Part shown: piece after piece, positions 6,433-7,730 of the stretch | How the letters are laid out: the number at the start of each line of letters is the position of its first letter | How positions within the stretch are numbered: the first letter of the stretch is position 1 | NCBI GenBank assembly: GCA_030636125.1 | Contig: DAOVXM010000107.1 | Location: 1 to 7,730, forward strand | Origin: Chloroflexota bacterium | GTDB lineage: Bacteria; Chloroflexota; Anaerolineae; Anaerolineales; UBA4823 | Direction of reading: 5' to 3' | DNA: 7,730 bases | Position numbers and translations under genes: made by a program | Notes under the pieces: model-generated | Seen by the model: only the letters and a program-made list of their open reading frames with translations | Databases searched by the model: none | Told to the model about the DNA's origin: nothing

Positions 6433-7730
6433 ATGAAGGATATATCTGAAGGCGATAGTAATATATCTCAAAAAAGGATCGAGTGGCAAGCTACACATCT
6501 TGAAAAAAACACAAGAGAACTACTGGAACGGGATGCCAGAACTTTCTTGCACCAATCGCTCTCAACACCTTGTTTAAATGCCATTCGCGCTTGTGAAGGT
6601 ATCTATATCGAGGATCTGCAAGGTCGCCGTTATATGGATTTCCACGGGAACAATGTCCACCAGGTCGGCTTTGGCAACGCGCAGGTTATCGAGGCCATCA
6701 AAACCCAGCTCGACGAGCTGTCATTCTGCACCCGACGCTACACGAACCATGTGGCAGTAGCGTTGGCCGAAAAGCTGGTAGATATCGCTCCAGGAGATTT
6801 AAATAAGGTTACGCTCTGCCCAGGAGGTACCAGCGCGGTGGGAATCGCTCTCAAACTGGCCAGGCTGGCAACCGGCAGATACAAGACCATCTCAATGTGG
6901 GATTCGTTCCACGGAGCTTCACTGGACGCCATCTCTATTGGCGGCGAAGCCCTATTCCGGGAAGGGATTGGTCCATTACTTCCAGGGACCGAACATGCCC
7001 CCCCACCGGACGAATATCGTTGCATGTGGGACTGTCACCAAAGGGGCGGTTGCGACATGAAATGCGCTCGCTATATTGAGTACATTCTAGAAAAAGAAGG
7101 TGATATAGCTGCAGTGATCGCCGAGCCTGTTCGCAGCACGCCTTATATCCCTAAACCTGAATACTGGCAGATCATCCGCCGGGCTTGCGACAGGTACGGC
7201 GCATTGTTGATCTTCGATGAAATTCCGCACGCGCTGGGCCGCACCGGCAAGATGTTCACCTGCGAAAACTTCGGCGTTACACCCGATATCCTGGTGATAG
7301 GCAAAGGCCTGGGTGGGGGTATCTTCCCTTTAGCGGCGATCATCGCCAGGGAGGAATTGGACATCGCTGGGGACCGCGCTTTGGGTCACTACACCCACGA
7401 AAAAAATCCCGTGGCTTGCGCCGCCGCCCTGGCGACAATTGAATTCATACAGACCCACAACCTGGCAGAACACGCTCAGCAGCTGGGGAACTTCGCCCAA
7501 GAAAGGATGCGCACGATGATGGAACAACATCCCTTAATTGGAGATGTACGTGGGTTGGGTTTGCTCATGGGCATGGAGCTGGTGCGGGATCGGAGGACAA
7601 GAGAACGAGCGAACGATGAAGCCGAAGCTGTTATGTACGCCGCCTTGAGCCGTGGGTTGAGCTTCAAACTGACTATGGGCAATATCCTGACCCTGACACC
7701 ACCCTTGACGATCACTTTAGACGAGTTAGA
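6433..7730 (+). CDS. Class III aminotransferase-fold PLP enzyme, PbfA-like (3' end missing)
   Basis: The first 432 codons are present; the gene runs off the right edge and is probably nearly complete. Motifs are DFHGNNVHQVGFG (69-81), PGGTSAVGIALKLAR (130-144), SMWDSFHGASLDAISIGGEA (154-173), AEPVR (230-234), FDEIPHALGRTG (261-272) with Asp262, and IGKGLGGG (289-296) with Lys291 as the PLP lysine. As I remember them, these blocks match (R)-1-hydroxy-2-aminoethylphosphonate ammonia-lyase (PbfA), a lyase on the aminotransferase fold. The common GTEAVEAA motif reads GTSAVGIA here, with both glutamates lost. Cysteines at 197, 201, 207 and 211 form a cluster like that of the upstream aminotransferase. 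No phnW, phnX, phnY or phnZ gene is visible, so a phosphonate role is unproven. Alternatives are another class III lyase or a transaminase. It has a strong ribosome site and lies 28 bases after the transporter gene. Confidence 0.85.
   Translation, partial: MKDISEGDSNISQKRIEWQATHLEKNTRELLERDARTFLHQSLSTPCLNAIRACEGIYIEDLQGRRYMDFHGNNVHQVGFGNAQVIEAIKTQLDELSFCTRRYTNHVAVALAEKLVDIAPGDLNKVTLCPGGTSAVGIALKLARLATGRYKTISMWDSFHGASLDAISIGGEALFREGIGPLLPGTEHAPPPDEYRCMWDCHQRGGCDMKCARYIEYILEKEGDIAAVIAEPVRSTPYIPKPEYWQIIRRACDRYGALLIFDEIPHALGRTGKMFTCENFGVTPDILVIGKGLGGGIFPLAAIIAREELDIAGDRALGHYTHEKNPVACAAALATIEFIQTHNLAEHAQQLGNFAQERMRTMMEQHPLIGDVRGLGLLMGMELVRDRRTRERANDEAEAVMYAALSRGLSFKLTMGNILTLTPPLTITLDEL

Noticed and set aside
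1..7730. CRISPR arrays, tRNA or rRNA genes, insertion sequences
   Set aside because: No regularly spaced repeats, no cloverleaf-like stretches and no transposase frames or terminal repeats were seen.

Overview
The window is bacterial, of medium GC, with closely packed genes. It looks like a catabolic island from an anaerobe that uses corrinoid-dependent methyl transfer. The lineage cannot be fixed from sequence alone. A Chloroflexota (Anaerolineae-like) or similar anaerobic bacterium is my guess, with low confidence.

Layout. The left half (about 123-3017) is a leftward pair of methyltransferase genes. The promoter-proximal gene is a member of the MttB (trimethylamine / glycine betaine methyltransferase) family. 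It is followed by a homologue of MtmB (monomethylamine methyltransferase). Neither has an in-frame amber codon, and by eye each has leucine where the archaeal enzymes carry pyrrolysine. A short open frame running off the left edge may be a third gene. No corrinoid protein or corrinoid-activating protein lies within the window. The right half (3195-7730) reads rightward: a HutC-type GntR regulator, a class III PLP aminotransferase, a ten-helix EamA-type transporter, and a second class III PLP-fold enzyme cut by the right edge. The second enzyme resembles (R)-1-hydroxy-2-aminoethylphosphonate ammonia-lyase (PbfA).

Control. The 177-base gap between the methyltransferase pair and the regulator holds two good sigma-70-type promoters pointing in opposite directions. 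Between them is a perfect 16-base palindrome (AATGGTCTAGACCATT). It fits the GTMTAKAC consensus of the HutC subfamily and the core of DasR-type sites. The palindrome overlaps the -10 and start region of the leftward promoter and lies just after the expected start of the rightward one. One operator bound by the neighbouring regulator could therefore control both arms. An inverted repeat after the regulator gene may terminate or attenuate transcription before the aminotransferase.

How the genes may work together (inference). A methylated amino compound would be demethylated by the two methyltransferases. The resulting primary amine would be processed by the PLP enzymes. The EamA protein would move substrate or product, and the HutC-type regulator would sense a pathway metabolite. 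The substrate is not known. The main novelty is the non-pyrrolysine MtmB homologue, in which every polar active-site residue I can align is replaced, and its genetic coupling to class III PLP enzymes.
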